Below, one piece after another: positions 23,559-23,791 of a stretch of 23,791 bases of DNA. The stretch lies in NCBI GenBank assembly GCA_029932675.1, contig JAOZPP010000044.1:1-23791 (forward strand), read 5' to 3'. Below the pieces are notes generated by a model that saw only the letters and a program-made list of their open reading frames with translations, was not told where the DNA came from and made no database searches. This DNA is from a bacterium (GTDB lineage: Bacteria > SM23-81 > DAOVCL01). The stretch's first letter is position 1. Every line of letters starts with the position of its first letter. Both the position numbers and the translations under genes were made by a program.

Positions 23559-23791
23559 ATGAGTTCCAGAATAATTAAAACCATATTCAAGGTCCTGGCC
23601 TTGGTGATAGGCCTCTGCCCAACCTCAGCGGTTTTTGCTAATGATTCTTCCTCAAATATTACCATTGCGTTAGAGGAAATAGAGCGAATAGACTGGTGTA
23701 AACGGCTTGTCGCTGATTTCGATCATGATGGGATAGATGAGTTTATCAACCAGGGTTGCACTCACCAGAGGGACTGCGTTTTTTATGATCT
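23559..23791 (+). CDS. Secreted protein with Ca-binding-type motif, 3' end missing
   Basis: An open frame of 77 codons runs off the window end. ATG 23559 is preceded by GAAAGGA, 6 bases upstream. The first 27 residues are a clear signal peptide: basic start SSRIIK, hydrophobic core, and a likely cleavage after AVFA. Residues about 58-67, DFDHDGIDEF, fit the D-x-D-x-D-G-x-x-D/E calcium loop of EF-hand or dockerin-like repeats. Cysteines at about 50, 68 and 74 could form disulphides. The protein is probably exported to the periplasm or outside; its function is unknown. It lies about 215 bases after the attenuator-like RNA. Confidence 0.75.
   Translation, partial: MSSRIIKTIFKVLALVIGLCPTSAVFANDSSSNITIALEEIERIDWCKRLVADFDHDGIDEFINQGCTHQRDCVFYD

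Overview
The window looks like part of a bacterial chromosome, most likely a Gram-negative and possibly thermophilic lineage near Desulfobacterota/Deltaproteobacteria or a related candidate phylum. This placement is inferred from the style of the ribosomal proteins, the short 197-residue EF-Ts, frequent AGG/AGA/ATA codons and the type of intergenic palindromes. No 16S gene is present to settle it.

Layout. (1) 1-384: no gene; a strong terminator hairpin from an upstream unit, then a foldable leader before mtnA. (2) 385-5111: mtnA (methionine salvage), then the conserved translation block rplM-rpsI and rpsB-tsf-pyrH-frr. (3) 5112-5595: a 484-base gap ending in a terminator-like hairpin. (4) 5596-7659: uppS-cdsA-tsaE, tightly packed (envelope lipid carrier, phospholipid precursor, tRNA t6A modification). 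(5) 7740-19047: an 11-kb defence-type cassette, all on the + strand: an SNF2-type helicase with a DUF3883-like tail, an ATPase plus a small TOPRIM-like protein overlapping by 4 bases, a DUF1156-type adenine DNA methyltransferase with a zinc ribbon, and a DUF499-type P-loop ATPase. (6) 19348-21579 (minus): a membrane protein fused to a spermidine-synthase-like domain. (7) 21838-23012: a Minf_1886-type small protein overlapping a SAM hydrolase (DUF62/SAM hydroxide adenosyltransferase). (8) 23013-23791: two terminators, an attenuator or riboswitch-like RNA with competing helices, and the 5' end of a secreted Ca-binding-type protein cut by the window edge.

How it works together. Regions 2-4 are housekeeping. 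The helicase, DUF1156 methylase and DUF499 ATPase match a helicase-methylase-ATPase type of anti-phage system (called Hma in some catalogues, from memory). They would mark self DNA by adenine methylation and act on unmarked DNA. The unusual point is the nested ATPase/TOPRIM pair between the helicase and the methylase. It resembles split OLD-like modules (RloAB, PARIS) and could be a built-in back-up or guard against anti-restriction proteins. No obvious restriction endonuclease is present; the DUF3883-like tail and the TOPRIM protein are the only nuclease candidates.

The gaps between the main cassette modules carry palindromic repeats, including two related two-hairpin elements that bracket the DUF499 gene. 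This suggests stepwise assembly.
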